DNA of 64,000 nucleotides from Oceanisphaera psychrotolerans (GCF_001870485.1 NZ_MDKE01000004.1:34680-98679); one strand, 5' to 3'. Positions 53,163 to 62,392 are shown, counted from the first letter of the stretch. The notes: generated by a model from the letters alone, not told the origin. Numbers and translations are program-made.

Positions 53163-53780
53163 TGAAGCGTAAGAGTTGAGTTTGAACTTGCTGCTGCTCA
53201 GTGGCGATTAAACCGGTGGTAGTTTAGGTCGGTCAAGGTCAGCCGAAAGCTGAATGGTTGCAGGCCTCTTTCCGACAGGAACTGCCGCTAGATTAATAAA
53301 CGACGGCGCATATAAGAGTAGTTATTTATGTGGGATAAGCGATATAAAAGCGAAATCTTTGCCTACGGCACAGAGCCTAGGGTGTACTTGTAAAGTATTT
53401 TATTTATGCACAAGTGCGGCTTGGGGGCAGGGCGAGATCATGAACGAACATAGATCACACTTTTCAAAATACAGGACACTGTGATTGTTCGTAATTTGTC
53501 CACTTTGATAGGGGGCTCCCGAAATATTGAGCGATAAAAACGGGGGTGATTAAAAAAGCAGACACTCATGCTCTCACCCTGGGCTTGATGGTATTTGTCA
53601 CTAGTAGTGGGCAAATAAACCGAGCTTTATAAAGGCTATGGCGTACATTGTAACTTTTCATAGTGTTTTTACATTCTTCTTAATTTCTTCAGCCAACCAA
53701 AGCAGCGTTACACTCCATTGCGGCGGCGATAACGAATACCTTCGCCATTGAGCTTAGAATTACTTATAGAGTACCAGATG
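53163..53780. other. Non-coding stretch between efflux genes and transposon left end
   Basis: No gene is supported. The largest frame (53254-53484, 76 codons) has no ribosome site or recognisable fold. Low-GC sequence without a clear terminator; it may be remnants of earlier cargo. Confidence 0.5.
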
Positions 53781-53930
53781 CAGTATGAATCTTTATTATT
53801 CATAAGCCGATGTTCCGAGGATATAATCGACTGATGAGTATGATACTTTATTTTGGCAGGGAGTAGTTTAGGGGGTTGCATACTGGGAGCTGTAGGGATT
53901 TACAGTATGATACTTTATTACTCTCCCACA
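53781..53930. repeat. Tn7-type left end with three spaced TnsB-binding repeats
   Basis: Inverted relative to the right end: CAGTATGAATCTTTATTAT (53781), GAGTATGATACTTTATTTT (53836) and CAGTATGATACTTTATTAC (53904), then CTCTCCCACA to the end. Three separated sites over 150 bp match the Tn7 left end in number and length. Confidence 0.87.
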
Positions 53931-53935
53931 ACTGT
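53931..53935. repeat. Target site duplication, copy 2 (ACTGT)
   Basis: Identical to 40211-40215. Its last T is also the first base of a second Tn7-like end, TGTGGGATG. Confidence 0.93.
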
Positions 53936-53980
53936 GTGGGATGAAAGTAAAGTGTCATCCCACACAATAAGGTCTCATCA
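53935..53980. repeat. Second, diverged Tn7-type right end
   Basis: TGTGGGATGA followed by GTAAAGTGTCAT at 53947 and ATAAGGTCTCAT at 53967, that is, 12 bases after the terminus and then 20 bases apart, exactly the geometry of the end at 40216. The sequence after the repeats (CATTGAAAACAGCCGG) also resembles the one in the first element (CATACTGAAACCGCCG). It lies in the same orientation. No tns genes follow; arsenic genes do. The rest of the gap up to 54181 holds no supported gene. Confidence 0.72.
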
Positions 53981-54181
53981 TTGAAAACAGCCGGTAATGC
54001 CCACCCTCTGATCCTCCTTCATCCCCCGCAGACGACTATTTTCCATTCGGTTACGAAACCAGGCTTGTCGTACTCGCTGGCCATGACGACATATACGTAA
54101 AATTATATATGCATTAAATTGAATATCTTATTTTTCAGATGTAATATCTAGCCAACTACATCGGGAATAGCTGGGTATGCC

Positions 54182-54973
54182 ATGAAACGAGTCCTGTTTG
54201 TCTGTACGGCCAATTCCGCCCGCTCGCAGATGGCGGAAGCCCTGCTGCGTCACTTTGGTGGCGACGATTTCGAAGTGTTCAGTGCCGGCACTGCCCCTTC
54301 CGAGGTGGATTCGCGCACCCTGCAGGTACTGCAGGACTTCGGGCTGGACATCACAGGGCTGGCATCCAAGTCGATCGAGCGTCTTGAAGATCAGCATTTC
54401 GACTTCGTGATCAGCCTGTGCGACAAGGCCCATCGGGAATGCCGGCACTGGCCCGGCAGCGGCGTTGTGATGGCATGGGACTTCCCCGACCCCAAGGCCA
54501 GCAGCGACCCCAAGGCGTTTGCACTCACACTGCAGGAAATCAGTGAGCGGATACGGCTGTTTGTGCTGGTTAACAGCAAGGCGGTGAAATCCGAGGTCAA
54601 GACCATTGAGCCGCTGGACTTTTTCAAGTCGCTGGCGGATGAAACCCGCCTCCTGAGCATGCTGCTGATCGAGCAGGAAGGAGAGCTGTGCGTGTGTGAA
54701 CTGATGGCAGCACTGGAATTGCCTCAGCCCAAGATCTCACGGCACCTGAGCCAGTTGCGCAAGGCGGGCTTGCTGCTGGACAGGCGGCAGGGCCAGTGGG
54801 TGTTCTATCGCATTCACCCCCTAATGAACGACTGGATGCGGAACATTCTGAAAGACACCCTGGAACACAATCCACAATTGCTGGAATACCCCCGTACGCG
54901 CCTTGGCGGAATGAAGTCCCGCCCGTCTTCGGAAGGCAACATCTGTAGTGAGGAGAGCCTCAATGGCATATGA
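54182..54973 (+). CDS. Fused arsenate reductase (ArsC, LMW-PTPase type) and ArsR repressor
   Basis: 263 aa. Residues 1-135 are a thioredoxin-linked ArsC fold: P-loop CTANSARSQ with Cys8, and the redox pair Cys80/Cys87 in [10 protein letters not shown], matching Cys10, Cys82 and Cys89 of the pI258 enzyme. Residues 145-245 are an ArsR/SmtB winged helix with the CVC metal site ahead of the recognition helix ([32 protein letters not shown]). So one protein should both reduce arsenate and sense arsenite. An AT-rich stretch upstream (54095-54135, TATATGCAT near its middle) may hold its operator. Overlaps arsH by eleven bases. Confidence 0.9.
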   Translation: MKRVLFVCTANSARSQMAEALLRHFGGDDFEVFSAGTAPSEVDSRTLQVLQDFGLDITGLASKSIERLEDQHFDFVISLCDKAHRECRHWPGSGVVMAWDFPDPKASSDPKAFALTLQEISERIRLFVLVNSKAVKSEVKTIEPLDFFKSLADETRLLSMLLIEQEGELCVCELMAALELPQPKISRHLSQLRKAGLLLDRRQGQWVFYRIHPLMNDWMRNILKDTLEHNPQLLEYPRTRLGGMKSRPSSEGNICSEESLNGI

Positions 54974-55682
54974 CATAAACGATCTGCCCAATCTGGATGC
55001 CGAACGGTTTTCGGCGCTGGATCATGACGCCCTTATGGCGCCAGGGCCCGACCATGCGCCAAGAATTCTGCTGTTATATGGATCCTTGCGTCAACGCTCC
55101 TTCAGCCGCCTGGTCACCGAAGAGGCGAGCCGCCTGCTGCGTGCCTTTGGCGCGGAGACCCGCACCTTTGACCCCAGCGGTCTGCCCTTGCCGGACGATG
55201 CCGATGACAGCCACCCCAAGGTGCAGGAGTTACGGGAGCTGGTGCAGTGGAGCGAGGGCATGGTGTGGTGTTCGCCGGAACGCCATGGCGCCATGACATC
55301 GGTGATGAAGGCGCAGCTCGACTGGGTCCCGCTCAGCATCGGGGCCGTGCGCCCGACCCAGGGCAAGACTCTGGCCGTGATGCAGGTCAGTGGCGGCTCC
55401 CAGAGTTTCAATGCGGTCAACCAGATGCGCATTCTCGGGCGTTGGATGCGGATGATCACCATCCCCAATCAGTCTTCCGTGGCCAAGGCCTTTATGGAAT
55501 TTGACGACAATGACCGCATGAAGCCCTCCGCCTATTACAACCGCATTGTCGATGTGATGGAGGAGCTGATGAAATTTACCCTGCTGACCCGGGGCAGCAG
55601 CGATTACCTCACCAACCGCTACTCCGAGCGGGTCGAAAATGCCGAGAAGCTCTCCGCCCGTGTCAACCAGCGTTCCATCTAA
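54963..55682 (+). CDS. arsH: Organoarsenical oxidase ArsH
   Basis: 239 aa NADPH-dependent FMN reductase family protein. FMN phosphate loop [11 protein letters not shown], then [21 protein letters not shown] and the ArsH-specific [35 protein letters not shown]. Oxidises trivalent methylated or aromatic arsenicals. GAGGAG seven bases before ATG 54963. Confidence 0.94.
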   Translation: MAYDINDLPNLDAERFSALDHDALMAPGPDHAPRILLLYGSLRQRSFSRLVTEEASRLLRAFGAETRTFDPSGLPLPDDADDSHPKVQELRELVQWSEGMVWCSPERHGAMTSVMKAQLDWVPLSIGAVRPTQGKTLAVMQVSGGSQSFNAVNQMRILGRWMRMITIPNQSSVAKAFMEFDDNDRMKPSAYYNRIVDVMEELMKFTLLTRGSSDYLTNRYSERVENAEKLSARVNQRSI

Positions 55683-55697
55683 GGGGTAACGATTCAT

Positions 55698-56716
55698 ATG
55701 GGTATATTCGAGCGCTATCTCACCCTCTGGGTCGCACTGTGCATTCTCTCCGGCGTGGGGTTGGGCAATCTGGTTCCTGAGCTATTTGGTGCCATCGCAC
55801 GGCTGGAGCTCGCTCACGTTAATCTGGTGGTGGCGCTGTTCATCTGGGTGATGATCTACCCGATGATGGTGCAGATAGACTTCAGTGCCATCAAGGATGT
55901 GGCAAGAAGCCGAAGGGACTGGTGCTGACGCTGATCATCAACTGGCTGATCAAACCGTTCACCATGGCGGCGCTGGGCTGGCTGTTTTTTCGGGTGCTCT
56001 TTGCCGACTGGGTCGATCCGCACAGTGCCGGTGAATATATCGCCGGCATGATCCTGCTGGGGGTGGCCCCTTGCACCGCCATGGTGTTTGTCTGGAGTCA
56101 GCTGACCCGAGGGGATCCCAATTACACCCTGGTGCAGGTATCGGTCAACGATATTATCATGATCTTCGCCTTTGCGCCGATCGCCGCCTTCCTGCTGGGT
56201 GTCAGCGATATCCAGGTACCCTGGCAAACACTGCTGCTGTCCGTCGTGCTGTATGTGGTATTGCCGCTGGTGGCCGGAGTATGGACTCGCCACCGGCTGG
56301 AGCGCAACGGGAGTGGTGTTCGTCTCAACACCTTTTTACATACTCTCAAGCCCTGGTCGATATTAGGCCTGCTGGCCACCATAGTGCTGCTGTTCGGGTT
56401 TCAGGCTGAAACCATCCTCGAACAACCCCAGACCATTGGTCTGATCGCCATTCCTCTGCTCATCCAGACCTACGGTATCTTCATCATCGCCTATGCCGCG
56501 GCCTGGTGGTTGCGCCTGCCACACAATGTGGCGGCCCCGGCCTGCATGATTGGCACCTCCAACTTCTTCGAGCTGGCGGTGGCGGTGGCGATCTCCCTGT
56601 TCGGGCTGCACTCGGGGGCGGCACTGGCCACCGTGGTCGGGGTATTGGTGGAAGTGCCCGTCATGTTGTCTCTGGTTTATTTCGTCAATCGAACCCATCG
56701 CTGGTTTGCCCATTAA
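55698..56716 (+). pseudogene. Arsenite efflux pump Acr3, interrupted by a one-base frameshift
   Basis: Acr3-family arsenite/H+ exchanger of ten membrane helices. The first part (from ATG 55698, AAGGGG upstream) reads [20 protein letters not shown]...[12 protein letters not shown]. It then shifts near 55905: GCAAGAAGCC needs one more A to read [30 protein letters not shown], which is what the second frame gives from 55922 on. The Acr3 motif [19 protein letters not shown] with the essential cysteine and [20 protein letters not shown] are present. Everything else is intact, so a lost A in a short A-run is the simplest explanation. Confidence 0.9.
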
Positions 56717-56727
56717 GAGGATTGGTT

Positions 56728-57228
56728 ATGTCTGTTTCATCTCACCCGTGCTGGTCGCTGCCGGTTGCGCAGGGCACCCTGTTGCTGACGCCCTGCCCGG
56801 GCACCCAGGGGGTGGCATTGAGCGAATCACTGTCACAGCTGAAAGCAAGCGGGGCCACCGCCGTCATCACCCTGATGACAGAAGCCGAGCTGAGCCATGA
56901 AGGCCTGCAGGGCTTTTCCTCGGCCGTACAGGCCGCCGGGCTGGACTGGTTTCATCTTCCGGTACCGGATGATGATCTGCCGGGCGCAGATTTTGACCTT
57001 GCCTGGCATGCCTGTGGCGCAGAGCTACTGCAACGCCTGCAATCCGGTGACACCCTGGCCCTGCATTGCAAGGGCGGCTCTGGCCGTACCGGGCTGGTGG
57101 CGGCCAAACTGATGCTCGCCGCCGGTTACACAGCGGAAGACGCCATCTCGGCCATTCAGGCTCTGCGGCCCAAGGCCTTCAGCCACCCGGCCCAACGTTC
57201 CTATATTCTGAACTCAGTCAACAGTTAA
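56728..57228 (+). CDS. Dual-specificity/tyrosine-type phosphatase in the arsenic operon
   Basis: 166 aa from ATG 56728. The phosphatase loop is [10 protein letters not shown] (Cys-X5-Arg) with the general-acid aspartates in [12 protein letters not shown], giving a complete PTP active site. It lies between acr3 and the GAPDH gene, and related small phosphatases occur in arsJ-type clusters. Role in arsenic metabolism is not known; it could act on phosphorylated or arsenylated sugar metabolites (speculation). Confidence 0.8.
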   Translation: MSVSSHPCWSLPVAQGTLLLTPCPGTQGVALSESLSQLKASGATAVITLMTEAELSHEGLQGFSSAVQAAGLDWFHLPVPDDDLPGADFDLAWHACGAELLQRLQSGDTLALHCKGGSGRTGLVAAKLMLAAGYTAEDAISAIQALRPKAFSHPAQRSYILNSVNS

Positions 57229-57241
57229 GCGGAGCAACACC

Positions 57242-58243
57242 ATGACCATTAAAGTAGGCATTAACGGTTTCGGCCGCATGGGCCGCCTGACCATGCGGGC
57301 ACTCTTTGAGCAGGGTGATGTCGAAATCATTCACATCAACGACCCCGCCGGTGATGCGGCCACCCTGGCCCATCTGATGAATTTTGATTCGGTGCATGGC
57401 CGCTGGCAACACGATGCCACCACAGACGGCGACAGCATGCTGATTGGCACCTCGCGGATCGCCGTCAGCAGCAACAAGACCATTGCCGACACCGACTGGT
57501 CGCGCTGTGATCTGGTGATTGAAGCCTCCGGCAAGATGAAGAGCAAGGCGGTGCTGCAGGCCTACCTTGATCAGGGCGTCAAGCGAGTGGTGGTAACCGC
57601 GCCGGTCAAGGAAGAGGGTGTGCTCAATGTCGTCATGGGGGTCAACGATCACCTCTATGATCCCGCGCAACACCGCATCGTGACCGCGGCGTCCTGTACC
57701 ACCAACTGCCTGGCACCGGTGGTGAAGGTGATCCATGAGCAGCTGGGCATCCGGCACGGCTCCATGACCACCATTCACGATATCACCAATACCCAGACCA
57801 TTCTGGATGCGCCGCACCAGGATCTGCGCCGTGCCCGCGCCTGTGGCATGAGCCTGATCCCGACCACCACCGGCTCGGCCACGGCGATTACCCATATCTT
57901 TCCGGAGCTGAAGGGCAAGCTGAACGGCCACGCCATCCGTGTGCCGCTGGCCAATGCGTCGCTTACCGACTGCGTGTTTGAAGTGGAACGCGAAACCACG
58001 GCGGAAGAGGTGAATGCCCTGCTGAAAGTTGCCGCCGAGGGTGAGCTGAACGGAATTCTGGGCTATGAAGAGCGCCCGCTGGTTTCCATCGATTACAAGA
58101 CAGACCCGCGCTCCAGCATCATCGATGCCCTGTCTACTCTGGTGGTGAATGGCACCCAGGTGAAAATCTACGCCTGGTACGACAACGAGTGGGGCTATTC
58201 CAACCGCACCGCCGAGCTGGCACTGAAGGTGGGACGTTCATAA
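57242..58243 (+). CDS. ArsJ-associated glyceraldehyde-3-phosphate dehydrogenase
   Basis: 333 aa GAPDH: Rossmann [14 protein letters not shown], catalytic Cys152 in [10 protein letters not shown], the histidine partner region, and [11 protein letters not shown]. In this context it uses arsenate instead of phosphate to form 1-arseno-3-phosphoglycerate, which ArsJ exports; the two genes abut with no gap. This pair makes a pathway for arsenate removal without reduction. Confidence 0.92.
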   Translation: MTIKVGINGFGRMGRLTMRALFEQGDVEIIHINDPAGDAATLAHLMNFDSVHGRWQHDATTDGDSMLIGTSRIAVSSNKTIADTDWSRCDLVIEASGKMKSKAVLQAYLDQGVKRVVVTAPVKEEGVLNVVMGVNDHLYDPAQHRIVTAASCTTNCLAPVVKVIHEQLGIRHGSMTTIHDITNTQTILDAPHQDLRRARACGMSLIPTTTGSATAITHIFPELKGKLNGHAIRVPLANASLTDCVFEVERETTAEEVNALLKVAAEGELNGILGYEERPLVSIDYKTDPRSSIIDALSTLVVNGTQVKIYAWYDNEWGYSNRTAELALKVGRS

Positions 58244-59473
58244 ATGCTGACCCGGCTTGCTCCCGCCATTCGCCAGTATCTGGTGGTGACCGGCAACTAC
58301 TGGGCCTTCACGCTCACCGACGGCGCCCTGCGCATGCTGGTGGTGCTGCACTTTCATGGCCTGGGCTATTCACCACTGGAGATCGCACTGCTGTTTCTGT
58401 TCTACGAGATTTTCGGCGTGATCACCAATCTGGTGGGGGGCTGGCTCGGCGCGCATCTGGGCCTTAATCGCACCATGAACATTGGCCTCGCCCTGCAGGT
58501 GGTGGCACTTGTCATGCTGCTGGTGCCTGCGGTCTGGTTGACCGTGCCCTGGGTGATGGTGGCTCAGGCGCTGTCGGGCATGGCCAAGGATCTCAACAAG
58601 ATGAGTGCCAAAAGCTCGATCAAGCTGCTGGTACCCACCGGGGCTCAGGGCAGACTCTACCAGTGGGTGGCCCTTCTCACCGGCTCGAAGAACGCGCTCA
58701 AGGGCGTCGGCTTCTTCCTGGGGGGAGCACTGCTCATGTGGTTGGGTTTTGCTGGCGCTATCGCGGTGATGGCGATGGCGCTGACGCTGGTGTGGCTGCT
58801 GAGTCTGGTATTGCTCAAGCAGGATCTCGGCAAGGCGAAAAACAAGCCCAGATTCCGCGACATCCTGTCCAAAAGCCGGGCGGTCAATATTCTCTCGGCG
58901 GCGAGAATGTTCCTCTTTGGCGCCCGGGATGTCTGGTTTGTGGTGGCGCTGCCGGTGTTTCTGTCCCAGACACTGGGTTGGAATCACAGCCAGACCGGCG
59001 GCTTTCTGGCCTTGTGGGTGATTGGTTACGGCCTGGTGCAGGCACTGGCACCGCGCATTACCGGCAAGGCGTCGGGAACGGTGCCCGATGGCCGGGCCGC
59101 CACACTCTGGGCATTGATGCTGACACTGATACCGGGGTTGATTGCGCTGGCACTGACCATCGAGCTGGATCCCGCCACTGTGCTGATTGGCGGCCTGTTG
59201 CTGTTTGGTGCCGTGTTTGCCGTCAATTCATCACTGCACAGCTACCTGATCGTCAGCTATGCCGGCAGGGATGGCGTCTCGCTGGATGTGGGCTTCTACT
59301 ACATGTCCAATGCCATGGGCCGCCTGCTCGGCACCGTGCTGTCGGGCTGGGTCTTCCAGTCGGCGGGACAAGGCAGCGCCGGCATCCAGGCCTGCCTGTG
59401 GGTGTCACTGGTATTCCTGCTGCTGGCAACGCTTATCTCCGTCAAGCTGCCGCGCTCGGAGCAGGCGGTCTGA
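58244..59473 (+). CDS. arsJ: Organoarsenical efflux MFS transporter ArsJ
   Basis: 409 aa major facilitator with about 12 membrane segments. Conserved ArsJ blocks: NYWAFTLTDGALRMLVVLHFHGLGYSPLEIALLFLFYEIFGV, GMAKDLNKMSAKSSIKLLVP, LTGSKNALKGVGFFLGG and LFGARDVWFVVALPVFL. Begins directly after the GAPDH stop. Last arsenic gene; no terminator was found before the luxQ-like gene on the other strand. Confidence 0.93.
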   Translation: MLTRLAPAIRQYLVVTGNYWAFTLTDGALRMLVVLHFHGLGYSPLEIALLFLFYEIFGVITNLVGGWLGAHLGLNRTMNIGLALQVVALVMLLVPAVWLTVPWVMVAQALSGMAKDLNKMSAKSSIKLLVPTGAQGRLYQWVALLTGSKNALKGVGFFLGGALLMWLGFAGAIAVMAMALTLVWLLSLVLLKQDLGKAKNKPRFRDILSKSRAVNILSAARMFLFGARDVWFVVALPVFLSQTLGWNHSQTGGFLALWVIGYGLVQALAPRITGKASGTVPDGRAATLWALMLTLIPGLIALALTIELDPATVLIGGLLLFGAVFAVNSSLHSYLIVSYAGRDGVSLDVGFYYMSNAMGRLLGTVLSGWVFQSAGQGSAGIQACLWVSLVFLLLATLISVKLPRSEQAV

Positions 59474-59573
59474 TACAAGGCGCTTCACGCACACAGTCGG
59501 GTTGAGTGAATCCGTTCGGGCGGTTCTGGTTATCGTGGCCGGAACCGCTTTCTGTTTATGGGTTCCGCTGTGC

Positions 59574-61064
59574 TCAGGTTCCCGTTTTCGGGCTTGGCAG
59601 CGGTGTGGGTCTGCCTGCTGCCTCAGGGGTTGTTGTATCCCGAGGTTGCTCCCGAGAGTCCTTGAGGGTGGATATGTCCGAGAAGACCACCATGTAGTGA
59701 CTGGTCTCGCCATCGCGATCTTGAAGAGCGGAGATCGACAACCAAAGATGGCCGGGGCGTCTGTTTTTCAACCGGCTGGCGACTTCTCCCTGCCAGTATC
59801 CGGTGACGCCGACCCTTTGCCATGGACGTTGCCAGGCCTGGTCTCCCAGTGTTATCCGTAGCACGCTGGATAGCGTCATGCCGATAACCTCATCCAGACG
59901 ATGGCCGGTAATATGGGTATAGGCAGGGTTGGCATAGATCAGCCGATGGGCACTATCGAACATCACGACGGCTTCCATCATGTTTTCGAGAATATTCCCG
60001 TGAAGGTGCCGTGATGTGTCGGCCTGCTGCAGGCGGGGGCCCGGAAGCTTGAGCTCCTCGATGTGCCCGGCCTGAGAAGAGCCGGGGTGGCCATGACCTG
60101 CCTGCCCGACAGACCGGCCGAGGCCGTTCAATGGCGAAGTGAGCCGTTTCAGCGTGTAAAGGGTCAGGGCGAGGGTGATCATCAAGACCAGTATCAAGGC
60201 CTGCAGGCTGTGGTAGCCATAGGTCTGTCGTAATTGCTGGAACAGGGTGTCATCGGTCAGCAGCAATAGCTGTAATTCGCTCTGCTCACCATTGATAAGC
60301 AGGGGCTGCAGACTGAAATAATGCCCCTGTACCCGGCCTCGGGGGCGCTGGCTGGACAGCGCCCGGGTAAACATATCGGCTGAAACATCGCTGTTGGTGA
60401 GGCTTGGCCCTACCGGCTTTCCGCGCAAGACCAGTTGCAGATTGATGTTCTGGGTGTCCTGTCCCAGCAAGCTTAACAGGGTCAGGTTGTCATTCAGTAC
60501 CAGGCCTCCGAACAGGCTGCCTATCATTTGCCCCGAATCCGGTGACAGGACAGGATAACGCTGTATCAAGGCCGTCAAGGGGGCGGGCAAGGGAGTCAGC
60601 TCGACACCGGCCCATTTGTTATAGAAGGGGGTGTCGGCAATCAGCGTTTGCAGCCGGTGTTCCAATATGTAGAGGGGAGAGTTCATATTGGTCCAGTACT
60701 GACCCTGTCGCGTCAGTATCAGCAGGTCCAGGTATTCACCGTGATTGTGATTGAGCGTGTTCTGCAGTTGTATCCTGGCAGCGTGCCGGTCGTCACTGGC
60801 GATGATGGCGGCCAGCTCCGGCTGCTCGGCGGTGGTCGACAGCAAGCTGTCCAGGCCGCTCAGGTAGCTGTCCAGGCGGCCCTGCAACAGGCTGCCGGTC
60901 TCCTGTAATTGGTGGTTAATATTGTCATCGACCATTTTTGCCGTGCTGTGATAGGTCAGCATCAGCAAAGCCACCGCCAGCAGAAGAAATGCAGGGAGCA
61001 ACACCATCAGCATAAGACTGAGCAGTTGCCTGATGCGAGGGTTATTTCGAATAACGGAAAGCAT
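59574..61064 (-). CDS. LuxQ-like autoinducer-2 sensor, truncated after the PAS domain
   Basis: 496 aa. A first membrane helix (LLSLMLMVLLPAFLLLAVALLML), a periplasmic LuxQ-type sensor domain (about 40-285), a second helix near 288-308, a short HAMP-like linker and a PAS domain (NMMEAVVMFDSAHRLIYANPAYTHITGHRLDEVIGM...SHYMVVFSDISTLKDSREQ). Normal relatives continue into a kinase or GGDEF domain; here a 23-residue tail without homology (PRDTTTPEAAGRP...) ends the protein, near the edge of the arsenic block. It overlaps luxP by 23 bases, as in a luxPQ operon. Probably no output activity. Confidence 0.8.
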   Translation of the reverse strand: MLSVIRNNPRIRQLLSLMLMVLLPAFLLLAVALLMLTYHSTAKMVDDNINHQLQETGSLLQGRLDSYLSGLDSLLSTTAEQPELAAIIASDDRHAARIQLQNTLNHNHGEYLDLLILTRQGQYWTNMNSPLYILEHRLQTLIADTPFYNKWAGVELTPLPAPLTALIQRYPVLSPDSGQMIGSLFGGLVLNDNLTLLSLLGQDTQNINLQLVLRGKPVGPSLTNSDVSADMFTRALSSQRPRGRVQGHYFSLQPLLINGEQSELQLLLLTDDTLFQQLRQTYGYHSLQALILVLMITLALTLYTLKRLTSPLNGLGRSVGQAGHGHPGSSQAGHIEELKLPGPRLQQADTSRHLHGNILENMMEAVVMFDSAHRLIYANPAYTHITGHRLDEVIGMTLSSVLRITLGDQAWQRPWQRVGVTGYWQGEVASRLKNRRPGHLWLSISALQDRDGETSHYMVVFSDISTLKDSREQPRDTTTPEAAGRPTPLPSPKTGT

Positions 61065-62145
61065 GGGCTTTGAGTCGCTCCAGTTCTGCGGTGGGGGTCT
61101 TTTGGTCTATGACGGCGAAGTCTCCACTATAGACCAGGGGTACCTGATCGGCTTTTCCTTCCTGATCGAGACGGATGGCTTCCGCGATGGCGACACCGTT
61201 ATCATCGTTCATGCGCATCACGGTCAAATCCAGGCTGCCCTGGGCCAGAGCATCCAGCTCGGCGCTGCCGCCTCCCCATCCGTTGAGGATAACCTTGTCT
61301 TCCCTGTTCAGTTTTTTCAGAGCGTCGATGGCCCCGAGGGCGATATCCGTGGTACAGGCATAGATCAGGTTGATATCCGGCTTGGCCTTCAGCGCCTGCA
61401 GCACCGCCTGGCTGGCTTTTTCATGGCTCATATCAGTATAAAAAGCCTGGCGCAGGGTAAAACCGGGCTGGTTTGAGGTGAGCCGGATAAATTCGTCCCC
61501 TCTGGCCTGGCTGACATAACCCCGGGTACCGTACAGCATCAGGTAGCTGGCCTGCTCTCTGGTCATTTTGTTGATGGCATCGGTCAACAGCCGGGTGCCT
61601 TCTCCATGATCGAAGCCAACATAGAAAAACGGCTGTTTATTTCCGCGGTATTTCAGCGGGGTAGTGATATTCATCAGGATGAGTTTGGGTCGGCCACGGG
61701 CCAGAATCTTGTCTATCAGGACCCGGTGGCGCAGCGTATTCAGCGTCAGTATCAGGTAGTCGGGATCACTGCTCAGGGCCTCGGCCAGCTGCAGCTCCTG
61801 TTTCCTGTTGGTACTGGCTGGCTGGAATGAGTAGTTTTGCAGGGTAAAGGGCAGGCCTATTTCCTGCAGACGGAGGCCAAGGGTTTTCCGGTTGCGTGAC
61901 CAGTAATCCGATATTTGCTGGTCCGGAATAAGCATCGCGATCTGTACCGGCCTGGCCGTTGATGAGTTCAAGGGTTCGGCGGGTTGCCGTATCCGTGCCG
62001 AAAATGCATCGGACAGCGAGCGCTGTTGTGGGAAGGCATCCAGGTATTCCTGAAAAGACCAGTAGTTCTGGTCTTCTCCCTGAGCCCAGCAGGGTATCAG
62101 CAGGCAAGTCAGTATCCAGCCGAGTAACCATCGTCTTGTCAACAT
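61042..62145 (-). CDS. luxP: Autoinducer-2-binding periplasmic protein LuxP
   Basis: 367 aa with signal peptide (LLGWILTCLLIPCWAQG). It aligns with V. harveyi LuxP nearly end to end (NYWSFQEYLDAFPQQRSLSDAFS, YVGFDHGEGTRLL, NGWGGGSAELDALAQGSLDLTVMRMNDD, HAFRYSK). AI-2 contacts are kept: Gln77, Ser79, Trp82, Asn159, Arg215, Thr266, Trp290 and Arg311; the Ser265 position is Thr. Binds the borated furanosyl diester form of AI-2 in the periplasm and presents it to LuxQ. Confidence 0.93.
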   Translation of the reverse strand: MLTRRWLLGWILTCLLIPCWAQGEDQNYWSFQEYLDAFPQQRSLSDAFSARIRQPAEPLNSSTARPVQIAMLIPDQQISDYWSRNRKTLGLRLQEIGLPFTLQNYSFQPASTNRKQELQLAEALSSDPDYLILTLNTLRHRVLIDKILARGRPKLILMNITTPLKYRGNKQPFFYVGFDHGEGTRLLTDAINKMTREQASYLMLYGTRGYVSQARGDEFIRLTSNQPGFTLRQAFYTDMSHEKASQAVLQALKAKPDINLIYACTTDIALGAIDALKKLNREDKVILNGWGGGSAELDALAQGSLDLTVMRMNDDNGVAIAEAIRLDQEGKADQVPLVYSGDFAVIDQKTPTAELERLKAHAFRYSK

Positions 62146-62392
62146 GGTGTTAATCGCATAAGTGATTATTCGAATGATCGTAATCGAAAAATGGACTCAT
62201 TATGATCTCTTATCCGGATTGAAACCTGAATGACGATAATGTTTTCATTTATAGCATTTTCTTTAAATCAATGTTGATTCTATCCGAAATACGAAGTCGA
62301 AGTCGGCTTCTGTTAAATTTTATAGGTCATGATATCCTGAGCCTGTTTTTTCTGACTTTACTTCCCTTGCTTATTTACCGGTGTACATCACT

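Larger units (their letters stand above)
40216..53930. mobile_element. Complete Tn7-family transposon with drug-efflux cargo
   Basis: 13,715 bp bounded by inverted ends TGTGGGAGAGTAATAAAGTA / its exact complement, flanked by ACTGT on both sides and inserted 25 bp after glmS. It carries tnsA, B, C, D and E in Tn7 order and sizes, then a TetR-controlled efflux operon. Catalytic and zinc-binding residues of TnsA, TnsB and TnsD are all conserved, so it looks mobile. The tnsA-proximal end faces glmS, which is the Tn7 orientation (right end next to glmS). GC is lower than in the flanking genes. Confidence 0.95.

Noticed and set aside
53254..53484. 76-codon frame before the transposon left end
   Set aside because: No ribosome site, no fold, composition of non-coding DNA.
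40216..53930. CRISPR-associated transposon
   Set aside because: TnsE and a full-size TnsD are present, the site is canonical attTn7, and there is no cas gene or repeat array.
62196..62212. Left end of the second Tn7-like element (ATGATCTCTTAT)
   Set aside because: Three mismatches to the repeat core, single copy, and no CCCACA terminus nearby.
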